Source of the DNA: Elusimicrobiota bacterium
Lineage (GTDB): Bacteria; Elusimicrobiota; Elusimicrobia; UBA1565; UBA9628
Assembly: GCA_028717525.1 (NCBI GenBank)
Contig: JAQUNT010000112.1
Location: 1-7,077, forward strand
Direction of reading: 5' to 3'
DNA: 7,077 nucleotides
Shown: one piece after another, positions 1 to 7,077 of the stretch
Position numbering within the stretch: the first letter of the stretch is position 1
How the letters are laid out: the number at the start of each line of letters is the position of its first letter
Position numbers and translations under genes: made by a program
The notes under the pieces: model-generated
What the model was told of the DNA's origin: nothing
Databases searched by the model: none
What the model saw: the letters and a program-made list of their open reading frames with translations, nothing else

Positions 1-3000
1 GCGGCTTCCGTAGCCCCGGCTGCGGTTGAGGCGCAGCTGGGGCGGCTCCGGCTCCTGGACGGCGGCGTAGAACAGGTTGAGCATGTTCTTGATCCAGCCC
101 TCCTCCACCGGGATCTGGCTGACGTGGGGGGCGAAGAGCGAGCCCTGGCAGCCCTGCGGGCCGCCGCGCGCGCCGTAGAGGGCGGAGAGCCAGGGGCTCG
201 CGGCCGCGGCGTAGTACTCGAGCGAACGGTCGAAGACGCGCACCACGGCCTCGCCGCTGACCGGCTTGCGGTCCCGGTCCGTCACGGAAAGGCTCCAGCG
301 CACCTTCTGGCCGGGGCGCATCACCTTGTCGTAGCGGAGCTTGAGCGAGAGCTCCCGGTCCTTCCAGGGCACGGCCGCGGAGGCCGCGCCGGAGCGGATC
401 CTGAAGTCGCGCGCCCCGAACCAGCGCACGGTGAACCCGCCTTTGTGGTCCTCGGTCACCGGGATGCTCACCAGGCGCACCCCGCCGTCCAGGGCCCGGC
501 GCTCCAGGAGGTGCTGACCGCCCCAGACCTCGACGAACACGGTCCCCTGGAGCTGGTCGGAGCCCAGCAGGACGCGCGCGGTCTCGCCGGGCAGGTAGGA
601 GGCGTGCTCGAAGAGGGCCACGGCCGGCAGCTTCAGGGGCAGCCGGCCCTGCGCGCCGGCGTCGGCCGCGAGCAGGACCACGGACTGCTCGCTCGCGCCG
701 CCCCAGGGGTCCCGGCTGCGCACGGTCAGGCGGTAGGCCCCGGCCTTCAGGCGGCCCAGGGCCGCGGCGGCCGGCCGGGCCGCGGAGAAGCGCAGCGGCC
801 CGCCCGCGACCTGGCTCCCATCGGGCACGCCCTTGTAGAGGTCCTCCAAGGACGGCGACGGCGGGAATTGGCCGCCCCAATAGGGCTCGGTCTCCACGTC
901 CTTGGGCCGGCCCGCGAGCTCGAAGAGCGCGAACTCTCCGGTCCCGGCGACCGCGTGCTCGTCGAGGTTCATGAGCCGCACGGGCACCGAGGCCGGCCGG
1001 CCCGCCGCGAGGAAGCCCGACTCGGGCGAGATGTCGAAGAGATAGGCCTTGGCCCCGGCACGGAAGGAGCGCGAGGCCGTGATGGTGCGTCCGCCCGCGT
1101 CGCGCGACTCGGCCTCGACCAGGAACGTGGACGGCCAAGGGTCCGGCGCGGACGGGTCCTGGGGCTGGGGGGTGAAGGGGAAGGAGAACGCCCCGTCCGC
1201 GTCGGTCTTGACCTGCCCCGAGGCGACCTCGGTCCGGCCGCCGCCGAGGCCGCGCCGCCACCAGCAGAACCAGGGGATGTAGGCCTCGCGGTAGACGCGG
1301 TAGGAGACCGGGGCCTCCGGGACCGGGCCCCCGAAATAGTATCTGGCCTGGCCGGAGACCACGGAGGCGCGGCCGTAGCGCCAGGTCCCGGTGGACTCCC
1401 GCACCGTCACCTCGAACTCGGGCCGCTTGTACTCCTCCACGGCGAAGCCGGCGGAGCCCGAGAATCCGTGGCCGAAATCGCTGATGGAAGCGGCGACCTG
1501 GTAGCCGCCCAGCAGGCGGCCGGTGGGTATGGTGAACCGGACCGAGGCGCTGCCCATGGCGTTGAGCTTGAGTTCCTTCTTGAAGAGCTCCTGGTAGTTG
1601 GCGTCGCGGGCCGCGAAGGAGACGGAGCTCGCTCCGTCGTAGACCTTGTAGCCGCGCGGGATGCGCCGCAGCACCGTGACCTTGGCGCGCACCTCCTGGC
1701 CCGGCCGGTAGATGGGCCGGTCCGTCTCCAGGCGGACCTCGATGGGCGCCGGGACCGAGTGGCCGAAATAGACCGGATTGGCGCCGTAGGCGTAGGAATC
1801 GGAGGCCTGGGCCAGCACGTCGTAGGAGAGGCTGCGGCCGGCCTGGTAGGCCAGCGGCAGGCGGTCCTGCGCCTGCGCCATGCCGGAGTCGTCCGCCGCC
1901 AAGGTCACCCGCTGCGCGGCGTTCCAGTCCTCGCGCCGGAAGGCGTCCAGCGTCGCCGCGACCGGCCTGCCGTCGAGGGCATCGACCGTGTAGAAGTGCA
2001 GCACCGGCACCGCGCGCGCGGCGGGGCCGGCCGGGTCGAAGATGAAGTCCCGCTCCGGGCCTTGGGCGCCCGCGCTGGCGATGAGGAAGAGCCTGGTCAC
2101 GTTGACGACGGCGGCGGAGAGCAGCGAGCTCTTGGGCTGGAAGCGCTCGTCGCCGCTGGCCAGAGCAAGATAGACTCCCGGCCCCAGGGCGGGCGGGGAG
2201 ACCTCGGTGTCCGCGTAGGCGTAGGCCGCGTGGGTGCTGACCGCCGCCTTCCAGGCCTGCTCCGGCGGGCGCGCGGCGTAGGACTCCAGCAAGCCCCGGT
2301 CCGGGCTGCGCAGGGCGCTCCAGTCTTCCCGGCGCCGCGGCAGCTCGCGCGGGTCGAGCCGGTAGAGGCGGAAGAACACGGCGTCGAGGTTGCGCGTGCT
2401 GAGCGTGAAGGCGCCCTTGCCCGGGGGCGGGGTGAAGCGCGCGCGGAGGTTCAAGACCGGCAGCTCGATCTGGGCGCGCATCCTGGCGCAGTGGCGCCCG
2501 GCGCGCGAGAGCGGCCAGGACCTTTCCACGCGGCGGCAGAGCTCCACGGTCTCGGCGTAGCGGCTCCGGCCGTCGAGCAGGCGCGCGGCTTCCAGGCCGG
2601 CCTGCGCCCGGGCCGGGGGCGCGGAGAAGGAGTCCATCCAGCCCTTGAGCACGGAGACCGCCGCGCCGACCAAGGCTTCGTGGTCGGAAGCGGCCGAGAC
2701 GAGCTCGGGATGCGCGAAGGGGATGAGCAGGCGCCGGATCTTCCAGCCCTCGCCGCCGGCGGATTCCATCAGGGTCGCGGCCTGGAGCGCCGGAGGCAGC
2801 CCGGCCGAGAAGGCCGCCGTATGCTCGGGGCGCACGAAGGCGGAAGCCGGCGGCGCCGGCGCCGCGCCGCGCTGCGCCTGGCTCAAGAGGTAGTCGGTCC
2901 AGCGCAGCACCGCGAAATCCCACAGCGTGGGGGTCAGGTCCGTGTCCGCGCCGGCCGTAAGGACGTCCGTCCGGCCGGTGCCGGCGGGACTTCCGATACC

Positions 3001-3501
3001 GCCGGCGCCCTTGAGGTCCACGAAGTAGCCTTCGCCGGAGAGGGGGACGCGAGCCAGGTCGCGGCGCAGGTCCCAGAGCCTCAGGAAGGCCGACCGGGCC
3101 TCCTGATGCCACGTCTCGGGGGTGCGGCGGGTGATGTCCGCGGCCCCTTCCTCCTCGTCCCGCGGGGCCGCGGCGCCGTACTGCTTGAGGAACTCGCGCG
3201 CCAGCTCCGCGCGCTGGATGAGCAGGCGCCCGCGCCAGACCGGGTCTTCGGGGAGCTTGGCCGAGAGGGAGCGCTGCGCGGCCTCGGCGTAGCGGAACAG
3301 GAGGGCCTCGCATTCCACGGCGCGGTAGAGCCCCTTGAGGCGCCGGTCCTCGTCCGGCGACCGCAGCCAGGACTGGTAGCCGGTCAGCGCCTCCTGGTAG
3401 AGGCCTTTCGCGAAGCTCTGGTCCGGGTCGGCCGGCGCTTTGGGGGCCTGGGCCTGGGCGGGGGCGAGCAGGATGGCGAGCAGAAGGATGGCGGATGACA
3501 T
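1..3501 (-). CDS. Alpha-2-macroglobulin-family secreted protein, N-terminal 1167 codons (3' end off window)
   Basis: Reading the minus strand from the ATG at 3501 gives an open frame to the window edge with no stop. Residues 1-19 are a Sec signal peptide (hydrophobic core AILLLAILLA, AQA before the likely cleavage site). Residues about 25-340 are mostly helical and TPR-like. An MG1-like domain follows, with RNLDAVFFRLYRLDP at 370-384. The classic macroglobulin motif TDRPIYRPGQEV lies at 593-604 (Pfam MG2 type). Further beta-sandwich modules follow, with an aromatic patch WFCWW at 744-748. A bait-region-type domain spans about 960-1100 and includes LPGETARVLL and VFDRSLEYY (1089-1097). The family (COG2373) comprises envelope proteins of roughly 1500-1900 residues thought to trap proteases. 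The thioester region, if any, is outside the window, so the thioester and non-thioester classes cannot be separated. The start is firm: an in-frame TAG lies at 3529-3531 with no other start codon between, and GGAGG sits just upstream. The gene is divergent from glgC. Confidence 0.93.
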   Translation of the reverse strand, partial: MSSAILLLAILLAPAQAQAPKAPADPDQSFAKGLYQEALTGYQSWLRSPDEDRRLKGLYRAVECEALLFRYAEAAQRSLSAKLPEDPVWRGRLLIQRAELAREFLKQYGAAAPRDEEEGAADITRRTPETWHQEARSAFLRLWDLRRDLARVPLSGEGYFVDLKGAGGIGSPAGTGRTDVLTAGADTDLTPTLWDFAVLRWTDYLLSQAQRGAAPAPPASAFVRPEHTAAFSAGLPPALQAATLMESAGGEGWKIRRLLIPFAHPELVSAASDHEALVGAAVSVLKGWMDSFSAPPARAQAGLEAARLLDGRSRYAETVELCRRVERSWPLSRAGRHCARMRAQIELPVLNLRARFTPPPGKGAFTLSTRNLDAVFFRLYRLDPRELPRRREDWSALRSPDRGLLESYAARPPEQAWKAAVSTHAAYAYADTEVSPPALGPGVYLALASGDERFQPKSSLLSAAVVNVTRLFLIASAGAQGPERDFIFDPAGPAARAVPVLHFYTVDALDGRPVAATLDAFRREDWNAAQRVTLAADDSGMAQAQDRLPLAYQAGRSLSYDVLAQASDSYAYGANPVYFGHSVPAPIEVRLETDRPIYRPGQEVRAKVTVLRRIPRGYKVYDGASSVSFAARDANYQELFKKELKLNAMGSASVRFTIPTGRLLGGYQVAASISDFGHGFSGSAGFAVEEYKRPEFEVTVRESTGTWRYGRASVVSGQARYYFGGPVPEAPVSYRVYREAYIPWFCWWRRGLGGGRTEVASGQVKTDADGAFSFPFTPQPQDPSAPDPWPSTFLVEAESRDAGGRTITASRSFRAGAKAYLFDISPESGFLAAGRPASVPVRLMNLDEHAVAGTGEFALFELAGRPKDVETEPYWGGQFPPSPSLEDLYKGVPDGSQVAGGPLRFSAARPAAAALGRLKAGAYRLTVRSRDPWGGASEQSVVLLAADAGAQGRLPLKLPAVALFEHASYLPGETARVLLGSDQLQGTVFVEVWGGQHLLERRALDGGVRLVSIPVTEDHKGGFTVRWFGARDFRIRSGAASAAVPWKDRELSLKLRYDKVMRPGQKVRWSLSVTDRDRKPVSGEAVVRVFDRSLEYYAAAASPWLSALYGARGGPQGCQGSLFAPHVSQIPVEEGWIKNMLNLFYAAVQEPEPPQLRLNRSRGYGSR

Positions 3502-3505
3502 GGGG

Positions 3506-3510
3506 CCTCC
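3506..3510 (-). promoter_or_regulatory. Ribosome binding site of the macroglobulin gene
   Basis: The minus strand reads GGAGG here, four bases before the ATG at 3501. It is a perfect core Shine-Dalgarno match with slightly short spacing, and it supports the chosen start. The glgC start on the other side of the gap has no comparable motif. Confidence 0.7.
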
Positions 3511-3525
3511 GGAGTCTTGGACACC

Positions 3526-3531
3526 ATACTA
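3526..3531 (-). promoter_or_regulatory. Candidate -10 element for the macroglobulin gene
   Basis: The minus strand reads TAGTAT (4 of 6 to the sigma-70 consensus TATAAT) in an AT-rich gap between GC-rich genes. Transcription would begin near 3518-3519, giving a leader of about 17 bases that contains the GGAGG site. No convincing -35 hexamer lies 16-18 bases upstream, so the call rests on position and base composition. Confidence 0.35.
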
Positions 3532-3549
3532 AATTGGGTGGTTCCATTT

Positions 3550-3558
3550 TGCTAGCAT
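3550..3558 (+). promoter_or_regulatory. Candidate extended -10 element for glgC
   Basis: TGCTAGCAT fits the extended -10 pattern TGn followed by a TATAAT-like hexamer (TAGCAT, 4 of 6). The hexamer ends seven bases before the glgC ATG at 3566, so transcription would start at or within a base of the start codon and the mRNA would be leaderless. The absence of a Shine-Dalgarno motif before glgC agrees with this. The -35 region (TAAATT at the right distance) is poor, which is usual for extended -10 promoters. Confidence 0.4.
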
Positions 3559-3565
3559 ATCCCTG

Positions 3566-4804
<1,239 letters not shown>

Positions 4805-4808
4805 GACC

Positions 4809-5735
4809 ATGCTCAAGGGCTTCGAGCTCGTCGATGGCAAGATCGTCCCCACGGACCGCAAGCCCGCGCCGATCCTGGTCTTCGTGGCCCCGGACGAGGC
4901 CGAGAGGATGAGGCTTCAGACCGAGTTCCGGGTCGATGAGCATACCTTGGCCTCCGCCCTGGACCCGGACGAGCCCTCCCGCCTGGAGCTCTCCGAGAGC
5001 GGCAGCGTCCTCATCATCAATATCCCCAGGAACTTCATGGGCAAGGGCCAGCTCCTTTTCAAGGTCGCTTCCGCGGGGCTCTTCCTCTACCCCGACCGCC
5101 TGCTGGTGGTCATCAGCGAGGACATCCCGATCTTCTCGGGCCGGCATTTCCAGGCGGTCAAGGGCCTGTCGGACCTCTTCCTCAAGGTCGTCGCCAGCTC
5201 CATCCACCATTTCCTGGAGCATCTTAAGGTCATCAACATGATCACTGACGAGATCGAGGCCAAGATCGCGGCCTCCATGGAGAACAAGCACCTGCTCAAC
5301 CTTTTCAGCCTGGAGAAGTCTTTGGTCTACTACCTCAACGCCCTGAGCTCCAACGGCCTGGTCTTCGAGAAGATGCGCAGCCAGGCCGCCCGGCTGGGCC
5401 TGGGACCGGGCGGCGGGGATCTCCTCGACGACATCATCATCGAGAACAGCCAATGTCTGCGCCAGGCCGAGATCCAATCCAACATCCTGGCCAGCCTCAT
5501 GGACGCGCGGGCCTCCATCGTGGGCAACAATCTCAACCGCCTCATGAAGGAACTCAACGCCATCGTCGTGGCCGTGATGGTGCCCGGGTTCTTCGCCAGC
5601 GTGGGGGGGATGTCCGAGTGGACCATGATGACCAAGGAGATGGACTGGCGCCTCTCCTACGCCTTCTTCCTGGCGATCATGTTCGCGCTGGGCGCGCTGA
5701 CCTATATCGGAGTGCGCAAGCTGGAGCGGCGCTGA
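4809..5735 (+). CDS. corA: CorA-family divalent metal ion transporter with a GMS variant of the GMN motif
   Basis: This is a 308-residue inner-membrane channel of the CorA class, which carries Mg2+ and in some members Co2+, Ni2+ or Zn2+ as a homopentamer. The architecture is complete. An alpha/beta cytoplasmic domain is followed by long helices (about 115-245) including a TN-x-x-MK-like stretch, LNRLMKEL, with the conserved Asn at 243. Transmembrane segment 1 is about 251-266, a short external loop about 267-281, and transmembrane segment 2 about 282-302, with the basic tail RKLERR. The loop SEWTMMTKEMDWRLSY resembles the E. coli region after GMN. However, the signature itself reads G267-M268-S269, replacing the normally near-invariant Asn. 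The substrate is therefore uncertain. ATG 4809 is preceded by AGGG at 4797-4800 with an eight-base spacer, inside the end of glgC, so the two genes are probably co-transcribed. Confidence 0.92.
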   Translation: MLKGFELVDGKIVPTDRKPAPILVFVAPDEAERMRLQTEFRVDEHTLASALDPDEPSRLELSESGSVLIINIPRNFMGKGQLLFKVASAGLFLYPDRLLVVISEDIPIFSGRHFQAVKGLSDLFLKVVASSIHHFLEHLKVINMITDEIEAKIAASMENKHLLNLFSLEKSLVYYLNALSSNGLVFEKMRSQAARLGLGPGGGDLLDDIIIENSQCLRQAEIQSNILASLMDARASIVGNNLNRLMKELNAIVVAVMVPGFFASVGGMSEWTMMTKEMDWRLSYAFFLAIMFALGALTYIGVRKLERR

Positions 5736-5741
5736 TCCTTG

Positions 5742-5770
5742 TTGCAGTTCATTATCGCGTAATATAGAAT
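5742..5770 (+). promoter_or_regulatory. Candidate sigma-70-type promoter of the vWA-pspA unit
   Basis: TTGCAG (5742-5747) and TAGAAT (5765-5770, 5 of 6 to TATAAT) are separated by exactly 17 bases in an AT-rich 46-base gap between corA and the vWA gene. Transcription would start near 5777, only about five bases before the ATG at 5782. The -35 match is only TTG. The gap holds no convincing terminator hairpin, so read-through from glgC-corA may also feed these genes. Confidence 0.45.
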
Positions 5771-5781
5771 TGAGCCACCTT

Positions 5782-6726
5782 ATGAGGCTCGCTCTCTCGC
5801 TGGCCCTCCTGCCCTTCCTGGCGGCCGCGGCCGCCGCAGGCCAGGCCAAAGCGGCCACGGACCTCGTCCTGATCTTCGACACCAGCGGCAGCATGAACGA
5901 GTCGGTGCCGGGCGGCCGCAAGCTCGAGGTGGGCAAGGACGCCATTTGGAAGTTCGTGGAGCTCCTGCCCAAGGATACCGACGTGGGCCTGGTGGCCTTC
6001 CAGAACGCCTGCGACGTGCGCACCGTCTCGCCCCTGGCCAAGTCCTCCCCCGAGGCCCGCGCCCGCCTGCGCGCCGACATCGCGCGTTTGCGCGCCGAGG
6101 GCTCGACTCCCATCGGCTACGCGATGCGTCGCGCCGCGCAGATGCTGGCCGGCTCCGCGCGCCAGAAGCGCATCGTGATCCTGACCGACGGCGAGGAGAC
6201 CTGCGACCAGAACGCCTTCGACGACGCCGCCGACGAGGCCTGGAAGGCCGGCATCAAGGTCTACGCCATCGGCTTCTCCGTGGGCTCCGAGCCCAGCCGC
6301 AACTTCCGGCGCCTGGGCATCTACAAGGACGCGGGCGACGACAAGCAGCTGGCCTCGGTCTTCTCGGACATCCGGCGGAGCCTGGAGAAGGACTCCAAAG
6401 GCTACGACGAGGGCAAGGCCGCGGACGGGGCCGGCGCGCCCGCCGTCTCCCTGGCGGGCCGCAAGGGGCGCTTCAAGATCTCCGGGGGCGGGCCGCGCGC
6501 GGGCCGGCTCTACACCAGCCTGCAGCTCAAGAGCTCCTTCGAGCCGCGCTTCAAGGAGACCGACCATTTTACCGTGCTCGAGCACGGCGCCAACGTGATG
6601 TTCGACGCGGAGGAGTTCCGGGCCGAGAAGGTCGAGGTCATGAAGGTCCGCCTCGACGAGACGCTCAATTTCGCCTACGGCGGGGCGGAGGGATTCGTCC
6701 TGGCCGAGGATGTCGTCATCGAATAG
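5782..6726 (+). CDS. Exported von Willebrand factor type A domain protein
   Basis: This 314-residue protein has a Sec signal peptide: a basic start (MRLALSLALLPFL), an Ala-rich stretch, and cleavage near the AKA at 22-24. A vWA domain follows at about 27-203. Its metal-ion-dependent adhesion site is complete: D33-T-S35-G-S37, T109 in GSTPIGYA, and D136 in LTDGEE. C77 and C141 could form a disulfide in the periplasm. Residues 204-314 form a separate, probably beta-rich module that I do not recognise. vWA domains usually bind protein partners through a bound Mg2+. The partner here is unknown. A TTG at 5770 would add four residues (MSHL), but it overlaps the probable -10 box, and starting at ATG 5782 gives a textbook signal peptide. 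No strong Shine-Dalgarno is present. The stop codon overlaps the pspA ribosome binding site, which suggests coupled translation. Confidence 0.9.
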   Translation: MRLALSLALLPFLAAAAAAGQAKAATDLVLIFDTSGSMNESVPGGRKLEVGKDAIWKFVELLPKDTDVGLVAFQNACDVRTVSPLAKSSPEARARLRADIARLRAEGSTPIGYAMRRAAQMLAGSARQKRIVILTDGEETCDQNAFDDAADEAWKAGIKVYAIGFSVGSEPSRNFRRLGIYKDAGDDKQLASVFSDIRRSLEKDSKGYDEGKAADGAGAPAVSLAGRKGRFKISGGGPRAGRLYTSLQLKSSFEPRFKETDHFTVLEHGANVMFDAEEFRAEKVEVMKVRLDETLNFAYGGAEGFVLAEDVVIE

Positions 6727-6730
6727 GGGG
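6725..6730 (+). promoter_or_regulatory. Ribosome binding site of pspA
   Basis: AGGGGG begins inside the TAG stop codon of the vWA gene and ends eight bases before the ATG at 6739. It is the clearest plus-strand ribosome binding site in the window. Its overlap with the upstream stop points to a shared transcript. Confidence 0.65.
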
Positions 6731-6738
6731 CCAAACAT

Positions 6739-7077
6739 ATGTGGGAGAGGTTCAGGCGCGTGATCCGGTCCTTCGTCGGGTTCTTCATCAGCACCATGGA
6801 AGACCCCAAGCTCATCCTGGAGCAGACGGTGCGCGACATGCAGGACAAGGTCCCGGTCATGAACCAGGGCCTGGCCAAGGCCCGCGGCGGCATCATCATG
6901 ATCCAGAACGAGATCAAGGCCTACGAGCGCGACATCAACCTGCTCACCGCCAAGATCAAGGCCTGCGTGGTCAACAAGGACGAGTCCCTGGGCGCCCAGT
7001 TCGCCGTGCGCCTCAAGCGCACCCAGGAAGCTCTGGCCCGCGACCAGGAGCAGCTCCAGGCCGCCCAGGCCGGCTAC
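6739..7077 (+). CDS. pspA: PspA/IM30 (Vipp1) family membrane-stress protein, first 113 codons (3' end off window)
   Basis: PspA/IM30 proteins form ESCRT-III-like assemblies on the cytoplasmic face of the inner membrane and help preserve it under stress. The visible part starts with a basic amphipathic helix (MWERFRRVIRSFVGFF) of the kind that binds anionic lipids. The family motif EDP lies at 21-23, followed by LILEQTVRDMQDKVPVMNQ and then a long charged coiled-coil helical hairpin to the window edge. Full-length members have about 220-260 residues, so roughly half is missing. The MWERF start and VRDM pattern resemble the IM30-type branch common outside enterobacteria rather than E. coli PspA. 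No pspF, pspB or pspC is in view. The gene follows the vWA gene by 12 bases and is probably co-transcribed with it. Confidence 0.93.
   Translation, partial: MWERFRRVIRSFVGFFISTMEDPKLILEQTVRDMQDKVPVMNQGLAKARGGIIMIQNEIKAYERDINLLTAKIKACVVNKDESLGAQFAVRLKRTQEALARDQEQLQAAQAGY

Noticed and set aside
1258..1272. Aromatic patch WFCWW in the macroglobulin as a special binding site
   Set aside because: From memory, bacterial macroglobulins often carry Trp-rich loops at a similar place after YRVYRE-type sequence, so this is probably a family trait rather than a novelty. An alignment would be needed to confirm it.
124..3498. Plus-strand open frame of 1124 codons
   Set aside because: Its translation is low-complexity, rich in Arg, Gly, Ala, Glu and His, with no recognisable domain. 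The minus strand across the same bases encodes a signal peptide and a clear series of macroglobulin motifs. The plus frame exists only because the real gene avoids TTA, CTA and TCA.
5770..5781. Upstream TTG as the start of the vWA protein
   Set aside because: It overlaps the last base of the probable -10 box, lies upstream of the predicted transcription start, and places MSHL before an otherwise classic signal peptide that begins at ATG 5782.
5736..5781. Terminator between corA and the vWA gene
   Set aside because: No stable inverted repeat followed by a T run is present. The AT-richness is better explained by a promoter.
5752..6738. Minus-strand open frame of 328 codons
   Set aside because: Antisense to the vWA gene, whose metal-binding residues and signal peptide are clear on the plus strand.

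Overview
The window is chromosomal-type DNA from a strongly GC-rich bacterium whose codons nearly always end in G or C. Two proteins have Sec-type signal peptides. An alpha-2-macroglobulin-like protein and a PspA/IM30 protein together suggest a diderm (Gram-negative-type) envelope. The phylum cannot be fixed from this sequence. A GC-rich lineage such as Elusimicrobiota or one of the former deltaproteobacterial groups would fit, but that is a guess. No mobile element, RNA gene, CRISPR array or recent-transfer signal was seen.

Layout: positions 3501 down to 1 (minus strand) hold the N-terminal 1167 codons of a very large secreted alpha-2-macroglobulin-family protein. Its C-terminal part, where a thioester would lie, is outside the window. 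A 64-base AT-rich gap (3502-3565) separates it from a divergent plus-strand series. That series is glgC (ADP-glucose pyrophosphorylase, 3566-4804), then, 4 bases later, a CorA-family divalent-cation channel (4809-5735). After a 46-base AT-rich gap with a plausible promoter comes an exported von Willebrand factor A protein (5782-6726). A pspA/IM30-family gene follows 12 bases later and runs off the right edge (6739-7077). Coding density is very high and no gene-free stretch reaches 300 bases.

How the genes may work together: the vWA protein and PspA look like a two-gene transcription unit for the cell envelope, one exported and metal-binding, the other at the inner face of the inner membrane. 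The alpha-2-macroglobulin-like protein is also an envelope protein, classically a protease trap. GlgC makes the glucosyl donor for glycogen and is translationally close to the CorA homologue, an unusual partnership with no obvious functional link.

The most notable molecular oddities are the CorA signature motif reading GMS instead of GMN, and GlgC substitutions at three positions linked to allosteric control in E. coli. glgC also has a likely leaderless start, and the vWA protein has an unassigned C-terminal module. I do not see a clearly new multi-gene system. The vWA-PspA pair is the best candidate for follow-up.
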